The position numbers and the translations under genes were made by a program. DNA of 64,000 bases, taken from assembly GCF_000143415.4 (NCBI RefSeq), contig NW_003314274.1, forward strand, positions 1,154,040 to 1,218,039. The letters are read 5' to 3'. Origin of the DNA: Selaginella moellendorffii. Its lineage: Eukaryota; Streptophyta; Lycopodiopsida; Selaginellales; Selaginellaceae. Below are positions 63,867 to 64,000 of this stretch, piece by piece. The notes under the pieces were generated by a model that saw nothing but the letters and a program-made list of their open reading frames with translations, had not been told where the DNA came from and made no database searches. The first letter of the stretch is position 1. The number at the start of each line of letters is the position of its first letter.

Positions 63867-64000
63867 TAGAAGTGCTAGAAAACAACCCCCACTCACTATT
63901 ATATGCATTTATATTGAATTAACTATTTTTTCTTTTGCTTATGACTATTTATGCAAAATAGATTTGAAAGAGTGATATATGTTTATTCTTAATCACACCT

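Overview
The window looks like a plant nuclear chromosome, most probably a lycophyte of the Selaginella moellendorffii type. Supporting signs are many short introns (about 45-70 bp), an intronless plant PPR gene, a USP-domain plus kinase gene of the family UniProt names after Selaginella, plant-type (TTTAGGG)n repeats, and chromovirus and Cassandra-like retrotransposons primed by initiator tRNA-Met. No bacterial, organellar or CRISPR sequence was seen.

Region 1 (1-11.2 kb): a decayed DUF7869-type transposon-like gene on the minus strand, a repeat-rich spacer, and a 12-exon plus-strand gene (5182-10518). That gene joins a ParB-like domain and a possible degenerate methyltransferase-like region to a C-terminal FCP1/NIF-type HAD phosphatase domain. 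A family of about 16-17 copies of a 22-bp GGCC-centred palindrome is confined to this region. Copies lie in at least five introns of the gene, in one coding exon, in the spacers, and inside the loop of a hairpin in the DUF7869 gene. This is the best candidate here for something undescribed.

Region 2 (11.2-19.7 kb): a decayed Ty3/gypsy chromovirus remnant, AT-rich DNA and small repeats.

Region 3 (19.7-37.5 kb): a duplicated block. A DEAD-box helicase (SPB4/DDX55 type) fragment, a coiled-coil gene and the 3' end of a mitochondrial processing peptidase alpha gene occur at 19.77-22.58 kb and again at 27.69-30.4 kb. An old gypsy pol remnant and an inverted copy of a kinase gene lie between them. 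The second block continues into more of the peptidase gene. Next come a 13-exon minus-strand gene with an OB-fold-like segment, the apparently intact USP-kinase gene (34576-37099), and a sugar-transporter 3' fragment.

Region 4 (37.5-46.2 kb): a PPR pseudogene, an F-box/kelch gene with two frameshifts, an intact 609-residue PPR gene, then AT-rich DNA without recognisable genes.

Region 5 (46.2-64 kb): a 7.5-kb chromovirus with paired LTRs and a 5-bp target duplication, nested in an older LTR of its own family. It is followed by another gypsy remnant hosting a Cassandra-like TRIM with 5S rRNA-derived LTRs, a solo LTR of that TRIM with its own target duplication, decayed coding-like DNA, a GC-rich hairpin array and a foldback repeat.

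The genes do not form a pathway. The window is best read as a transposon-rich, segmentally duplicated region with four apparently functional or near-functional genes: 5182-10518, 31936-34349, 34576-37099 and 40520-42349.
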